DNA from: Synechococcus sp. CB0101
GTDB lineage: Bacteria > Cyanobacteriota > Cyanobacteriia > PCC-6307 > Cyanobiaceae
DNA length: 64,000 bases
Assembly: GCF_000179235.2 (NCBI RefSeq)
Contig: NZ_CP039373.1
Coordinates: 310,032 to 374,031, forward strand
Direction of reading: 5' to 3'
Shown here: piece after piece, positions 45,079 through 54,665 of the stretch
How positions within the stretch are numbered: the stretch's first letter is position 1
Layout of the letters: every line of letters begins with the position of its first letter
The notes under the pieces: model-generated
What the model saw: only the letters and a program-made list of their open reading frames with translations
What the model was told of the DNA's origin: nothing
The model's database searches: none
Position numbers and translations under genes: made by a program

Positions 45079-45399
45079 ATGGAACGTGGGCGCGCTGGAT
45101 GGCTTCGGCCGTTGCTGCTGCTGCCCCTCCTATGGCCGGCGCCAGCGGCAGCGCAGCACATGGCGGCCTACGGCCAACTCGCGCAGCAGTGCCGTGATTC
45201 GGGCTCGCCCGCTTCATGCCGCGCGGCTCTGGAGCATTCCCATCGGCTTAAGAACTGGGCTGAAGCGAGTAAGCGCTGGCGCTGTTACACCGCCGTGCTT
45301 GGTGCCGAAGCGGAAATGGTGGCAGCAACGCTGACGGCTAATCCCCAGACGCCTTCGTTGGATGCTCTCCAGGAGATGCGGCAGGTGTGCGGGCGTTAG
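45079..45399 (+). CDS. Exported small hypothetical protein
   Basis: The 106-aa product has a signal peptide (PLLLLPLLWPAPAAA) and four Cys in the mature part (QQCRDSGS, ASCRAA, RCYTAV, QVCGR). Probably a periplasmic disulfide-bonded helical protein. ATG 45079 is preferred over GTG 45073 or 45076. It converges with the next gene with a 4-bp overlap. Confidence 0.55.
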   Translation: MERGRAGWLRPLLLLPLLWPAPAAAQHMAAYGQLAQQCRDSGSPASCRAALEHSHRLKNWAEASKRWRCYTAVLGAEAEMVAATLTANPQTPSLDALQEMRQVCGR

Positions 45400-45884
45400 T
45401 TCGCCCCCAGCGCCGTTGGTTTGATTTCGCCGCTTTCCATCAGGCAGGCGTTCTGCCAACCCACCTGCAAGGGCACATTGGGGCAGGCGGGGTCGTGAGC
45501 TGCGGCCACCGTGTCGGTGCCCCAGCGCAGCGAACCGTTGCGGGAGAACAGTCCGGTTCTTGGGCATTTGTTGCCTTTGCCAGCCAGTTCAGGGTCATGA
45601 CCGTCTGAACTGAGAACCATGCGTGTCAGTACTCCTCCACGAGGCGAATCGCAGATCACGCGCGTGCAGTAACCAGCTCCTGAGTAGGCATGGCCTGCGG
45701 GGCAGGCATTGAGGCTGAGCTTGGTTGGACTCTCTGCCCCCTGCTGATGCATCTGGATACAGCCGGCGTAATCGCGGGCATCCACACAGAGTTGGTGGAG
45801 TTCGGGATCAATCGTGGCGAATGCCGGAATGGCCGCAGCGCTGAACAGTGATGAGCTGAGGAGGATGGCTCTCACTGCGTTCAT
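45396..45884 (-). CDS. Exported Cys-rich protein with ACPxG-GAGYC motif
   Basis: The 162-aa product has a signal peptide (ILLSSSLFSAAAIPAFA) and about eight Cys in the mature part. The motif ACPAG-x4-GAGYC also occurs with identical spacing in the 86-aa protein at 50680, indicating a shared domain. Function unknown; disulfide-rich periplasmic protein inferred. Confidence 0.6.
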   Translation of the reverse strand: MNAVRAILLSSSLFSAAAIPAFATIDPELHQLCVDARDYAGCIQMHQQGAESPTKLSLNACPAGHAYSGAGYCTRVICDSPRGGVLTRMVLSSDGHDPELAGKGNKCPRTGLFSRNGSLRWGTDTVAAAHDPACPNVPLQVGWQNACLMESGEIKPTALGAN

Positions 45885-45952
45885 GGCCGTTCATTGCTTT
45901 GGGATGAGCCTAGGGGCTGTCTCGAATGCGCTAAACACTGGGATCGTGATCA

Positions 45953-46351
45953 ATGTCTTTGATGAGCGTTCCTGCATTGCCGGCGGTGGTGAGCCTTGCG
46001 GCGCTGATCACCTACCAGGGCACGGCGATGGCTGTGGGTCAGGCGCGGGTGAAGCACAAGGTGATGCCACCGGCCACATCCGGCCCTGAGCCGTTTGAGT
46101 GCGCTCTGCGGGTGCAGCAGAACACCCTGGAGCAGCTGGTGTTCTTCCTGCCGGTGTTCTGGCTGGCCGCCTTGATGGGCAGCGAAACCTGGGCTTGCCT
46201 GCTCGGCTTTATTTGGGTGGGAGGTCGCGTCGCCTACGGCGTGGGTTACCGGTTGGCACCGGGCAAGCGCGGCCCGGGCTTCGGCATCAGCTTTCTGTGT
46301 TCGATTGCCCTGCTGGTGATGGCGATCGTGGCGGCGTTCAGCCAGGGATGA
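45953..46351 (+). CDS. MAPEG family membrane protein
   Basis: The 132-aa polytopic protein has RVQQNTLEQLVFFLPVFW, the MAPEG signature (ERxxxNxxE-like), and ends with three more hydrophobic segments. MAPEG proteins include microsomal glutathione S-transferases. It may act on lipophilic peroxides; substrate unknown. Confidence 0.75.
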   Translation: MSLMSVPALPAVVSLAALITYQGTAMAVGQARVKHKVMPPATSGPEPFECALRVQQNTLEQLVFFLPVFWLAALMGSETWACLLGFIWVGGRVAYGVGYRLAPGKRGPGFGISFLCSIALLVMAIVAAFSQG

Positions 46352-46439
46352 GGCGCAGCAGGGTCGCTGCCGTGGCCAGCTGACGCAGGGGAATGCCGAA
46401 CAGCAGGCTCACAAAGTCGATGGCAACGGTGGCGACCAC
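46338..46439 (-). CDS. Possible 33-aa membrane peptide
   Basis: GTG 46439 opens VVATVAIDFVSLLFGIPLRQL and ends TLLRLIPG. It would be a short helical membrane peptide converging with MAPEG by 14 bp. Evidence is only the open frame and hydrophobicity. Nothing else was recognised in 46352-46522. Confidence 0.25.
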   Translation of the reverse strand: MVATVAIDFVSLLFGIPLRQLATAATLLRLIPG

Positions 46440-46522
46440 TGAGGCAGGAAGCGTTCCTGAGAAGTGTAACGAAAGATTGCGCGACCACTTCTTGTGGCCC
46501 GGGGCTCAGCCGTGCCCTCCGT

Positions 46523-47947
46523 TCATGCCCCCGGTGAGTGGGGCTGCTCGATCCCTGCAAGACCGCGGCGAAACAGCTCCCTGGCGTAGTCGGTCCAGGT
46601 GCCCTGGCCCCAGTAGCGGAAGCAGCTGGTTTCCAGCAAAAGCAGATGCAGGAGCGCGTTCTGGTAGGCGGGGGTGCGGGTTGTGCCGGGGTCGTCGGCA
46701 ACGGCTGGATCGAAGCGTTGGTGAAAGCGCGCGCTGAGCTCCTGCATCGGCTCCAGCACGTTGGTGTAGCCCTCCACCCAGCTGATGTTGTTGGTCCAGG
46801 ACGATCCCTCCAGGTTCACAGGGCCGCCTGAATCCGCTTCTTGCCAGACCCGGTGTTGGCCGGCGGCCTGAATCGCGGTGAAATCCTGTTCCGACACACC
46901 GCTGGCCGCCAGCCGATCGAGATACTCCGTGCCGTTGATCGCAGTGGTGCGGCCATCAGCGTCGTCGCGCAGGCGCTGGTAGCTCTGAATGAAAGCCGGC
47001 GGGAATTCGTTCATCATCACGCCGCCGTTTTCGCCATCGGCGATCTGAGCCACCAGCGGCGGGATCGTGGTGGATCCGAGCTCAACAGGGTGCAACCCCA
47101 TCGCTTCATAGAAGGGCTGCATCTGCCCCACCAACTTTGTGTCGGAGCCCTGGGTTTTGATCAGCGCCGTGATCTCGGCCAGCTGGCCGGCGCGATTGCG
47201 GGCTACAAGTTGATGGGGAACGAGGCATTCCGCGTGGCTGAGCCCGGAGCCATCGGGGTGCTCCACGCTGTGTTCCTGCACCAACAGCCAGCGGTAGCCC
47301 GCCTGTTTCAGGGCCACCACCAGGGCGTAGAGCACATCGGGGTCATTGGGCAGGTGCATCTCCGGTAGGGAGAAACCGCGCACCCGTTGCAGAGCCGCCT
47401 CACCGAAGAGGGCCGCGAAGTGGTGCTGCCAGGCCTGGATCTGCAAGGCGAAATCGGCCACCGGTGTGGAGCTGGCCACGGCGTGGCCCCAGAAGGTGCC
47501 GAGCCACTCCACATGCGGTTGCAGGCCGGGGTCGCAGGCGAGCTGGTGCAGCGCATCGAGGATGTCGCGCCGGCCCATCTGCTCGAAGCCCCACAGCAAG
47601 GTGCCGGAGTAATCGAGCATGATCCGCGGATTGCAGCCCTCTGCCATCAGCTGCGGAATCAGATCCGCCATGCGGCGGTAGCACTGGGCAAAGGGTTCAG
47701 CGTTGTGGTTATCGCCTTCGCCTGGGTGCTCCAGCATGTACTGGAGATGGCTGATCAGCTCACCATGGGCCCCGGCGGGGATGGTGGGCTGATGCATGTG
47801 GAGCGCGCAGGCAAAGCAGGCGTTCACCCCCGCCAGGCTTTGCGCTGGGCTGGCCGGCGCTGCTTGCGCCATCAGGGCGCGCAGTTCAGCTTCACGGCCA
47901 GCAATTGGGGGCAGCGGTTTTAGCGCTTCACAGTTGTCCAGATCCAC
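46523..47947 (-). CDS. Glycoside hydrolase family 57-like protein
   Basis: The 474-aa protein has the GH57 N-terminal hallmark ALHMHQPTIPAG, LDYSGTLLWGFEQM, and a central barrel with SLPEMHLPND and DGENGGVMMNEFP. GH57 enzymes are alpha-amylases, amylopullulanases or branching enzymes. GTG 47947 overlaps the upstream 48-aa gene by 28 nt; ATG 47872 is an alternative start within a variable N-terminus. Confidence 0.8.
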   Translation of the reverse strand: MDLDNCEALKPLPPIAGREAELRALMAQAAPASPAQSLAGVNACFACALHMHQPTIPAGAHGELISHLQYMLEHPGEGDNHNAEPFAQCYRRMADLIPQLMAEGCNPRIMLDYSGTLLWGFEQMGRRDILDALHQLACDPGLQPHVEWLGTFWGHAVASSTPVADFALQIQAWQHHFAALFGEAALQRVRGFSLPEMHLPNDPDVLYALVVALKQAGYRWLLVQEHSVEHPDGSGLSHAECLVPHQLVARNRAGQLAEITALIKTQGSDTKLVGQMQPFYEAMGLHPVELGSTTIPPLVAQIADGENGGVMMNEFPPAFIQSYQRLRDDADGRTTAINGTEYLDRLAASGVSEQDFTAIQAAGQHRVWQEADSGGPVNLEGSSWTNNISWVEGYTNVLEPMQELSARFHQRFDPAVADDPGTTRTPAYQNALLHLLLLETSCFRYWGQGTWTDYARELFRRGLAGIEQPHSPGA

Positions 47948-48066
47948 CAGGCAATCACTCCCACGATCACCCAGGGCAGCAAGGCCCGCAACAACACCAG
48001 TGCGCCGATCACCGCCAATGCCGACACCGCCACGCGGCGCGTTAGCGCTTTGGCCTCGTCGGTCAT
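47920..48066 (-). CDS. Small membrane protein (48 aa)
   Basis: ATG 48066 opens MTDEAKALTRRVAV and continues with two hydrophobic stretches (SALAVIGALVLLRALL, WVIVGVIAWWIWTTV) ending KR. The frame and composition look like a genuine small membrane protein just upstream of the GH57 gene. Confidence 0.55.
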   Translation of the reverse strand: MTDEAKALTRRVAVSALAVIGALVLLRALLPWVIVGVIAWWIWTTVKR

Positions 48067-48123
48067 GTATCTCCAGCGGGGAACGATCGGCATCCGTGGC
48101 GTAGAGGCTGGTTGGGGTTCTAG

Positions 48124-48858
48124 CTAAGAGCGGCGGCGGCGATTGGCCTTGCGCGTACCGCCGTAGCGATAGCCGGGTTGCGCGCGCAGGCTGGGCCAGC
48201 ACTGCGGGCACACCAGTTGCCATTGCGGATCCAACGCCGTGCTCACCCGGTAGTGGATCGGCCCATGGGCCTGGCAGCGCTCGCAGCACATCGTTTCCGC
48301 TGGCGCGGCTGGAGGTTGCAGCAGCTCGAGTTCCGGCGGCGTGGCGCGCCGGCCGAGGGCGAGATTGCGATGCGGGTAGCGCCCGAAGCGCCGCAGCAGA
48401 TCCGCATGGCGTCTGGCGATGGCGGTGGTGGCGGGATCGCTGTAGCGATCAAAGAGCGCCACGCTGGCCTCCACCACCTCAAGGCATTCGCTGTGCAACT
48501 GCGGCATCAGCCAGAACTGGCGCCGCACGCGAACCGGTTCAGCCTCAATCCAGCCGAGTTTCAGAGCCCGTTGGCTGAGGGCCAGGGCGCGGGCATCACC
48601 GCTGAAGGCCCGGGCCTGATCGCGCCAGATCTGGCGGCTGAATTGATCGAGCACCAGCACCAAGGCCAGGGCGCTCTCTGGCTCCGCTTCCCAGCTGCCG
48701 AGACCTCCGGCGCAGGCCTGTTCGGTGAGTGCGCCGAAGCGATGGCGCACCTCAGCGTCGAAGGCGTCGCAGCGGCGAAACCACTGGCGCGGTTTGCTCT
48801 CGTTGAACCAGAAGTGGAGAACAGCCTCGGCCCCGATATCGGGGCGGGCATCGCTCAT
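48124..48858 (-). CDS. DUF924 protein with C-terminal zinc ribbon
   Basis: Residues 1-170 match DUF924 ([39 protein letters not shown]), a TPR-like helical family. The last 70 residues add a four-Cys unit, CERCQA...LVCPQCW, and a basic tail (RKANRRRRS), suggesting nucleic-acid contact. The Cys unit is unusual for DUF924. The ATG overlaps the preceding stop by 4 nt. Confidence 0.8.
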   Translation of the reverse strand: MSDARPDIGAEAVLHFWFNESKPRQWFRRCDAFDAEVRHRFGALTEQACAGGLGSWEAEPESALALVLVLDQFSRQIWRDQARAFSGDARALALSQRALKLGWIEAEPVRVRRQFWLMPQLHSECLEVVEASVALFDRYSDPATTAIARRHADLLRRFGRYPHRNLALGRRATPPELELLQPPAAPAETMCCERCQAHGPIHYRVSTALDPQWQLVCPQCWPSLRAQPGYRYGGTRKANRRRRS

Positions 48859-49091
48859 GCGCGCTTCTGGCTGGCGGCGTAGAGCACGGCGCCGCCGGCC
48901 ACCACGGTGAGCAGCCCCGTGCTGATCAGGAAGCCTGTGAGCATGAACAGGCCAAGCAGCGAGCCAAGCAGCGACATCTTCACCCGCAGCAGCTTCGACT
49001 TGATCAGCAGCACCAACAGCAGCATCACCGTGGCTTTCAGGCCGGCGATCCGGGCTGCACTGATCGGGCAGAAGGGATTGAGGAGAAGCAT
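48855..49091 (-). CDS. Small membrane protein (78 aa)
   Basis: The 78-aa product has two hydrophobic segments ([42 protein letters not shown]) separated by a basic loop (KSKLLRVK). ATG 49091 fits the membrane topology. Translationally coupled to the DUF924 gene. Function unknown. Confidence 0.55.
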   Translation of the reverse strand: MLLLNPFCPISAARIAGLKATVMLLLVLLIKSKLLRVKMSLLGSLLGLFMLTGFLISTGLLTVVAGGAVLYAASQKRA

Positions 49092-49178
49092 GGCCGCAGT
49101 GGCTGGATCACCACTCTGTCGAACCTGGCAGCGGGCTGCGTGGTGCTGCCAGGCTGGGCTGATCTGATCGTTGGATGG

Positions 49179-49861
<683 letters not shown>

Positions 49862-49865
<4 letters not shown>

Positions 49866-50080
49866 CGGGCAATCTGCAGGCCATCGGCTTTCTGCTCACC
49901 TGGGTGCTGGGCTGGGGGATCGGCGGCTCGCTGATCGATGCGGGCCTGATCAATGCAGGGGTGTATTCGCTGGAAACCGGCCAGCTGGGCACCGCCACCA
50001 CGTTTGTGCTGTGGACCGTGCTCTGGGGTGGTGGCGGCGTTTGGCTCTATCGCTACTGGACCAAGCCCGACGCCAACTGA
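49862..50080 (+). CDS. Small membrane protein coupled to sodA
   Basis: The 72-aa product has two transmembrane segments ([36 protein letters not shown]) and a short polar tail. Translation is coupled to the exported SOD. Function unknown; a membrane partner of the SOD is possible but speculative. Confidence 0.6.
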
Positions 50081-50085
50081 CCGGC

Positions 50086-50319
50086 TCAGTCGGGCAGCGT
50101 GCAGAGCAACTGGGTGGGGAGCCGGCAAGTGCGCCAGTCGCCATTGGCGGCGCACACTTCCACGCCGATCAACTGTTGATGCGGTTCACCGCAGATCTGA
50201 TCGAGCCAGGCCACGGCATCGCTGAGAGCCTCATCCAGGCTGCTGTAGCAGTCGTCGAGGTGTTGATGGGGCTCGAAGCAGGCATCAATCAGTCGGTAAA
50301 TCCGTTCCATCGCCTCCAC
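50086..50319 (-). CDS. Conserved hypothetical protein (77 aa)
   Basis: This soluble small protein reads MERIYRLIDACFEP...LDQICGEPHQQLIGVEVCAANGDW, with four Cys. It looks like a conserved cytoplasmic family of picocyanobacteria. The first Met (50319) or Met at 50310 may start it. Confidence 0.5.
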   Translation of the reverse strand: MEAMERIYRLIDACFEPHQHLDDCYSSLDEALSDAVAWLDQICGEPHQQLIGVEVCAANGDWRTCRLPTQLLCTLPD

Positions 50320-50408
50320 TGTTCCTTTTCCGGATCGTCAATCTGATCCGTAAGGCCGGCCTCACACGGTGTTCAATCCAACTGTTTTAAGGATCGCTTC
50401 AGCAATCT

Positions 50409-50618
50409 TCAGGTGTGCGGGAAGCTGAAGCGCTCAACGGTGCAGGGCTCGGAGCCGCTGGTTTGCTGCACGATCGAGAGGCCGCGCACACTGCCATCCG
50501 CCAGAAACCAGCGGTCGTTCTGCAGGGCCTGAAACACCTCACGGGCCTGCTCCAGGCTGGCGAAGCTGCCCACATCGGCGCTGCCCCAGGCGTCGTGGCT
50601 GATCACGGTGTAGGTCAT
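50409..50618 (-). CDS. Small hypothetical protein (69 aa)
   Basis: ATG 50618 opens MTYTVISHDAWGSADVGSF, then SLEQAREVFQALQNDRWFLADGSVRGLSIVQ. The alternation resembles a ferredoxin-like alpha+beta fold. No recognised function. Confidence 0.55.
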   Translation of the reverse strand: MTYTVISHDAWGSADVGSFASLEQAREVFQALQNDRWFLADGSVRGLSIVQQTSGSEPCTVERFSFPHT

Positions 50619-50679
50619 GGGGGCATCCTGGCAGTTCTGGATGGGTTCCCTAGGGTTGAGCCAGTTGCCTGAATCTGCA

Positions 50680-50940
50680 GTGAACACGCTTCGCGTTGCA
50701 GCGGCATGTGCCTTGGTGGGTGCTCCGTTGCTGGCCTCCGGTTCTGCCCTCGCCCAGAACCGGATCCCCAAGCTGCCGGGCTACGACCAGTGCCCGCTCG
50801 GCTACGTGAACGATCTCAAGCAGAGCTGCTACTCGCCGATCTACTACGACGTGCAGCCCACCAACGGCAAAGCCTGCCCATCCGGCTGGATGAACATCGG
50901 CGCCGGCTACTGCAAGAAGAAGACCCTCGGGATCTTCTGA
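50680..50940 (+). CDS. Exported Cys-rich small protein with ACPxG-GAGYC motif
   Basis: The 86-aa product has a signal peptide (VAAACALVGAPLLASGSALA) and four Cys in the mature part (QCPLG, SCYSP, ACPSG, GYC). The motif ACPSG-x4-GAGYC matches the 162-aa protein at 45396. GTG 50680 is the start. Function unknown. Confidence 0.6.
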   Translation: MNTLRVAAACALVGAPLLASGSALAQNRIPKLPGYDQCPLGYVNDLKQSCYSPIYYDVQPTNGKACPSGWMNIGAGYCKKKTLGIF

Positions 50941-50952
50941 TCGCGTCTGATC

Positions 50953-51078
50953 TCAGTGATGGGGGTGGGTCGCCGTCCAGAGCGCGATCCCTTCCAGGCT
51001 GAGCGCCGTGATCAACACGGCGAGTCCAACGCCCCAGGCGATGGCCTGTGGATGGGCGAATTCCCAGATGCCTGTCAT
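50953..51078 (-). CDS. Small membrane protein (41 aa)
   Basis: ATG 51078 opens MTGIWEFAHPQAIAWGVGL, a single helix (AVLITALSLEGIALW) and a His-rich end THPHH. Helix and start codon look real, but no homolog is recognised. Confidence 0.4.
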   Translation of the reverse strand: MTGIWEFAHPQAIAWGVGLAVLITALSLEGIALWTATHPHH

Positions 51079-51127
51079 GGCTTGAACAGCGGCTGTTTCA
51101 ATGCTCCTCAGCCGGGCGTTCGCTGTC

Positions 51128-52408
51128 ATGGGTACAACAACTCAAGCGACGTCTCTTCCCAGCACCGGCGCGGTGACCGGGCTGCTCGAGGCGCTGGCGT
51201 TCTTCCGCGATCCGGATTTCGCCAGCACGCGCTTTGCGCAGTTCGGGGATGTGTTTGAGACCCGGCTGGTGGGTCAGCAGCTGGTGTTCATCCGAGGTGG
51301 TCAGGCGATCAGCGATCTGTTGGCCCAGCCCGAGGCCACAGAGGGCTGGTGGCCCGAGAGCGTGAAACAACTTCTGGGTAGCCGTTCGCTGGCCAACCGC
51401 AATGGCGCCGATCACCGCGCCCGCCGGCGGGCGGTGGGTCAACTGTTTTCGGCGGCGGCGCTGAAGCGCTACACGCCGGAGATCGTTGCGCTGGTGGATG
51501 GCTTGGCGCTCGAGCTGCAGCAGGCTCCTGCGCCTCTGCGCCTGGTGGATCGCATGCGCCGCTTTGCCTTCAGCGTGATTGCCACGGTGGTGCTGGGGCT
51601 GGAGGGCAGCGATGTGGAGGCGCTGTTCGCCGATTTCGAGATCTGGACGCGGGCGCTGTTTTCCGTGCCGATCGCGATCCCGGGCAGCCCGTTTGCCCGG
51701 GCGCTCCAGGCCCGGGCACGGCTATTGGCGCGCCTGAAGCAGGTGCTGCAACGTGCCCCGGAGCATCGCAGCGGTGGGCTGGATCTGCTCAGTGGCGCTG
51801 TGGATGAGGCTGGCTTGCCTCTCAGTGACGACGACCTGGTGGAGCAGTTGTTGTTGCTGCTTTTCGCCGGCTATGAGACCACGGCCTCCTCGTTGAGCTG
51901 CCTGATGGCAGCCCTGTTGCAGCACCCCCAGCAAGCGGCCTGGTTGCAGGAGGAGATCGAGGTGCTTCCTTGGCCTGGCTACGAGGGCGAGTCAACGCCG
52001 CGGCTTACGGCGGTGGTGCAGGAGGTGATGCGCCTGAATCCACCGGTGGGTGGCTTCTTCCGCCGCACCACAGCGCCGCTGGTGCTGGCGGGTGTGCAGG
52101 TGCCGGCCGGCCGTGTGGTGCAGGTGGCCCTGGCCGCCTCCAACCGCATCAGCTCCAGTGGTGCCGATGATCTGGATCAGTTCCGGCCTGAGCGACACCT
52201 CGAGGCAGAGAGCGGTCTCACCCTGCTGCCGTTCGGCGGCGGTGAGCGGGTGTGCCTCGGCAAGGCGCTGGCGGAGCTGGAAATCCGCTTGATGGCAGTG
52301 GGTCTGCTGCGTCAGGTGCGGCTGCAGTTGCAGCCCGATCAGGATCTGAGCCTGGCGTTGATCCCCAGCCCCAGCCCGCGCGATGGGCTGCTGGTGATGC
52401 CGCTTTAG
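51128..52408 (+). CDS. Cytochrome P450 (CYP120-like)
   Basis: The 426-aa P450 has I-helix FAGYETTAS, ExxR in EVMRL, and the heme loop FGGGERVCLG with its thiolate Cys. It resembles CYP120, a cyanobacterial retinoid/fatty-acid hydroxylase. No N-terminal anchor is evident, so it is probably soluble. No redox partner lies nearby. Confidence 0.88.
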   Translation: MGTTTQATSLPSTGAVTGLLEALAFFRDPDFASTRFAQFGDVFETRLVGQQLVFIRGGQAISDLLAQPEATEGWWPESVKQLLGSRSLANRNGADHRARRRAVGQLFSAAALKRYTPEIVALVDGLALELQQAPAPLRLVDRMRRFAFSVIATVVLGLEGSDVEALFADFEIWTRALFSVPIAIPGSPFARALQARARLLARLKQVLQRAPEHRSGGLDLLSGAVDEAGLPLSDDDLVEQLLLLLFAGYETTASSLSCLMAALLQHPQQAAWLQEEIEVLPWPGYEGESTPRLTAVVQEVMRLNPPVGGFFRRTTAPLVLAGVQVPAGRVVQVALAASNRISSSGADDLDQFRPERHLEAESGLTLLPFGGGERVCLGKALAELEIRLMAVGLLRQVRLQLQPDQDLSLALIPSPSPRDGLLVMPL

Positions 52409-52440
52409 TTCGGCATCATGGGCGCACTTGTTTGGCCGCC

Positions 52441-53097
52441 ATGCTCCGCTTGCCGTCGCTCGCTGTGGTGGGCCTGGCTGTAACGCTGGTGGGATGCAGC
52501 TCAGCTCAGAAGGCCAGCAAGCCGGCCTCGGTGGTGACTGGCCCGATCCAGATCAATCTCGATCTGAAGGATTCCTCCAAGAGCTTTGGTGTGGTGCCCC
52601 TCGGTGAGGAGCGCAAGATCTTCAAGGTGGGCTATGGCAAAAACGGTGTGACCTGCGCCGGTAGCCGCTTTGAAGAGGGCTATACGCCGCTGGGCACCTT
52701 CAAGGTGAACGCCATCCTCAGCAATGACCGCTTTGAGATGGACCCGGCCTTGATCAAGCAATCGGGCAAAACGGAAGCCGAACTGAAGCAGATGCTGTTC
52801 AAAAGCATGAATTCCATCGATTTCAGTGGCGATGGAGAGATCGGTGAATACGGCATCGGCTATGTGAGCCTGGCGCCGGTGAACAGCGTGAAGCAGCCCT
52901 TTCGCTTCAACACTTACGACGGCAAATTCCGCTGGTACAGCTTTGCCATTCACGGCAGCAACAACGACGCCCGCATCGGTCAGCGGATCACCGGCGGATG
53001 TGTGAATGTGGGCGCGCTGATCCTGAAGGTGTTGCTCAGCAGCGTGAAGCTCGGCGATGAGGTGATCGTGAATGCCAATGGCCCTTGCACGCCTTGA
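52441..53097 (+). CDS. L,D-transpeptidase (YkuD)-like lipoprotein
   Basis: The 218-aa product has a lipobox LVGC (Cys19), so it is likely lipid-anchored. The C-terminal half carries the YkuD motif FAIHGSNNDARIG...GGCVNV with its catalytic Cys; the segment is shorter than many L,D-transpeptidases. It may cross-link peptidoglycan or anchor proteins to it. Confidence 0.75.
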   Translation: MLRLPSLAVVGLAVTLVGCSSAQKASKPASVVTGPIQINLDLKDSSKSFGVVPLGEERKIFKVGYGKNGVTCAGSRFEEGYTPLGTFKVNAILSNDRFEMDPALIKQSGKTEAELKQMLFKSMNSIDFSGDGEIGEYGIGYVSLAPVNSVKQPFRFNTYDGKFRWYSFAIHGSNNDARIGQRITGGCVNVGALILKVLLSSVKLGDEVIVNANGPCTP

Positions 53098-53119
53098 TGG
53101 CGCTGCTCCACGGCTGCAT

Positions 53120-53662
53120 TCAGCTGTTGCAGACCAGGTTTTGGCCGCGCCAGTTGATCTGGGTGGTGCCCTGATGCTCCCAAAGCTCAACGCCTGAGCC
53201 GCTGTAGCGGGCGCCGCTGCCGGATGGAGCAACGGGAAGCAGCACGTGTTGATCACCCACGGCTAACGCTGCACGGCGCGGTTCAGCCTGGTTGAGGTAA
53301 ACCACTGAGACCGGTGCCTTGATCGGGCCCTGGCATTGCAGAGCCCGGGGCCAATACACACTCAAGGTGTAATCGCCATCACGGGTGAAGCGGATTCCAT
53401 CCTCACCGTTCTCGCGCTGATAGCCGGTTCCTTGCTCATTGGCGTTGAATCGAAATACCCAGCGCTGCCCCATGTGCACCGTCACATTGCCCTGGCGTTG
53501 GCTGAAGCTGCAGGGGCCCGATTCCACAGCAATGGTGTGATCGTGGCGGCTCAGTTGGCAGAAGGCCGCGGTGCTGTCGGCGCGAGCTGTGGCGGGCCAG
53601 CTCAACAGGCTCAGGCCGAGCAGGGCGACAGCGGCGTTTGCTTGAACAGGGCGGAGTGTCAT
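53120..53662 (-). CDS. Exported hypothetical protein
   Basis: The 180-aa product has a signal peptide (VALLGLSLLSWPATARA) and a beta-rich mature part with CQLSRHDHTIAVESGPC and ALQCQGP. Start at Met 53662 or two codons earlier. No function recognised; it converges with the lipoprotein gene. Confidence 0.55.
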   Translation of the reverse strand: MTLRPVQANAAVALLGLSLLSWPATARADSTAAFCQLSRHDHTIAVESGPCSFSQRQGNVTVHMGQRWVFRFNANEQGTGYQRENGEDGIRFTRDGDYTLSVYWPRALQCQGPIKAPVSVVYLNQAEPRRAALAVGDQHVLLPVAPSGSGARYSGSGVELWEHQGTTQINWRGQNLVCNS

Positions 53663-53700
53663 GCACAAACGCTAGGGATCAGCCCGTGCAGTGGGACTGT

Positions 53701-54360
53701 TCAGGCCGCAGGCTGAAACACGGTTTGTGAGCCGTTGATGGTGAGCGTCACCTCCGCCTGGGTGTCGACCGTGAACAAGCTCCAGGTGGCCATGGGCTCG
53801 GGATGGCGATGCACCTGCGGCCATTCGATGCGTTGTCCGCCGTAGGTGAGGCCCACGCAGGTGAGGCTCACGTCGTCGGCGAGCAGGCTCCAGAGCAGGG
53901 TGAGCTGGCTGCGTTCGTAGGAACTGGGGAGTTGGTGTTGGGCTTCTGCCGGCACCATGCCTGGCTCCAGCCCGATCGTGAGGGCTCGCTCCCAGCTGAG
54001 AAAGGTGCCGTCGTGGGTGGGATAAAACCAACAGGTTTCATTGCTGGCTTCGCTCAGTTCGAAGCGATCGAGGCAGTGGAACTGGTTGGGGTCAGCTCCG
54101 CTCTGGTACACGCCAATGGCGTTGCTGCGCGGATCGAACTGCGGCACCACGGCATCGCAGATGCAACGGCGGGATGGGCTGTCGCCTGACCAGGGGAGAT
54201 CGGCCAGATCGTCGGTGGCCGTGGTGCCTGCCGTGAAGATGCGCAGGGCGAAGGCACCACACGGCCCCTGGCGCTGGGCCAGGGCGAGCTCTTCCCATGT
54301 GGCCTCCGCTTCCGGGAGGCATGCGGCTGGAGCCACCACAAACACCAGGGGATGGTCCAT
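53701..54360 (-). CDS. Hypothetical protein (219 aa)
   Basis: This mostly polar 219-aa product (starting MDHPLVFVV) has several Trp and Cys and a hydrophobic N-terminal strand. An in-frame ATG at 54384 would add eight residues. No recognised family; composition and frame fit a real protein. Confidence 0.5.
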   Translation of the reverse strand: MDHPLVFVVAPAACLPEAEATWEELALAQRQGPCGAFALRIFTAGTTATDDLADLPWSGDSPSRRCICDAVVPQFDPRSNAIGVYQSGADPNQFHCLDRFELSEASNETCWFYPTHDGTFLSWERALTIGLEPGMVPAEAQHQLPSSYERSQLTLLWSLLADDVSLTCVGLTYGGQRIEWPQVHRHPEPMATWSLFTVDTQAEVTLTINGSQTVFQPAA

Positions 54361-54461
54361 GGCTGGTGTCTGCGGCGCCCCCATTGTCCAGGGTGTTGAT
54401 CAGCAGCGCACAGTCTGCTGCTGGGTGCGGTTGAACCGCTTGGTTCGTCGCTGGTGAGACC

Positions 54462-54563
54462 TCAGCCCTGGCGCTGCCCCAGGGTTGACCACAACCAGGC
54501 GCCAAGGCTCATCACCGCGGCGCCCAATGCCAGAAAAGCAATTAGTAGATCGGAGCGTTCCAT
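54462..54563 (-). CDS. Tiny membrane protein (33 aa) in hli cluster
   Basis: ATG 54563 opens MERSDLLIAFLALGAAVMSLG and ends STLGQRQG, one transmembrane helix. It is third in a row of tiny genes after hli, spaced 24 bp from the 25-aa gene. Confidence 0.5.
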   Translation of the reverse strand: MERSDLLIAFLALGAAVMSLGAWLWSTLGQRQG

Positions 54564-54587
54564 GGCGGGGCGGGCTGAGCCGCTGGT

Positions 54588-54665
54588 TCAGGCGTTGGCG
54601 GAGCGACCAACCAGGGCTGTGACCAGCCAGGCGGTGATCAGCAGAGCGGGGATCAGGAGGCTCAT
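54588..54665 (-). CDS. Tiny membrane protein (25 aa) in hli cluster
   Basis: ATG 54665 shares its A with the hli stop (TGATG). The peptide MSLLIPALLITAWLVTALVG then RSANA is a single helix. The coupling to hli argues that it is translated. Confidence 0.45.
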   Translation of the reverse strand: MSLLIPALLITAWLVTALVGRSANA

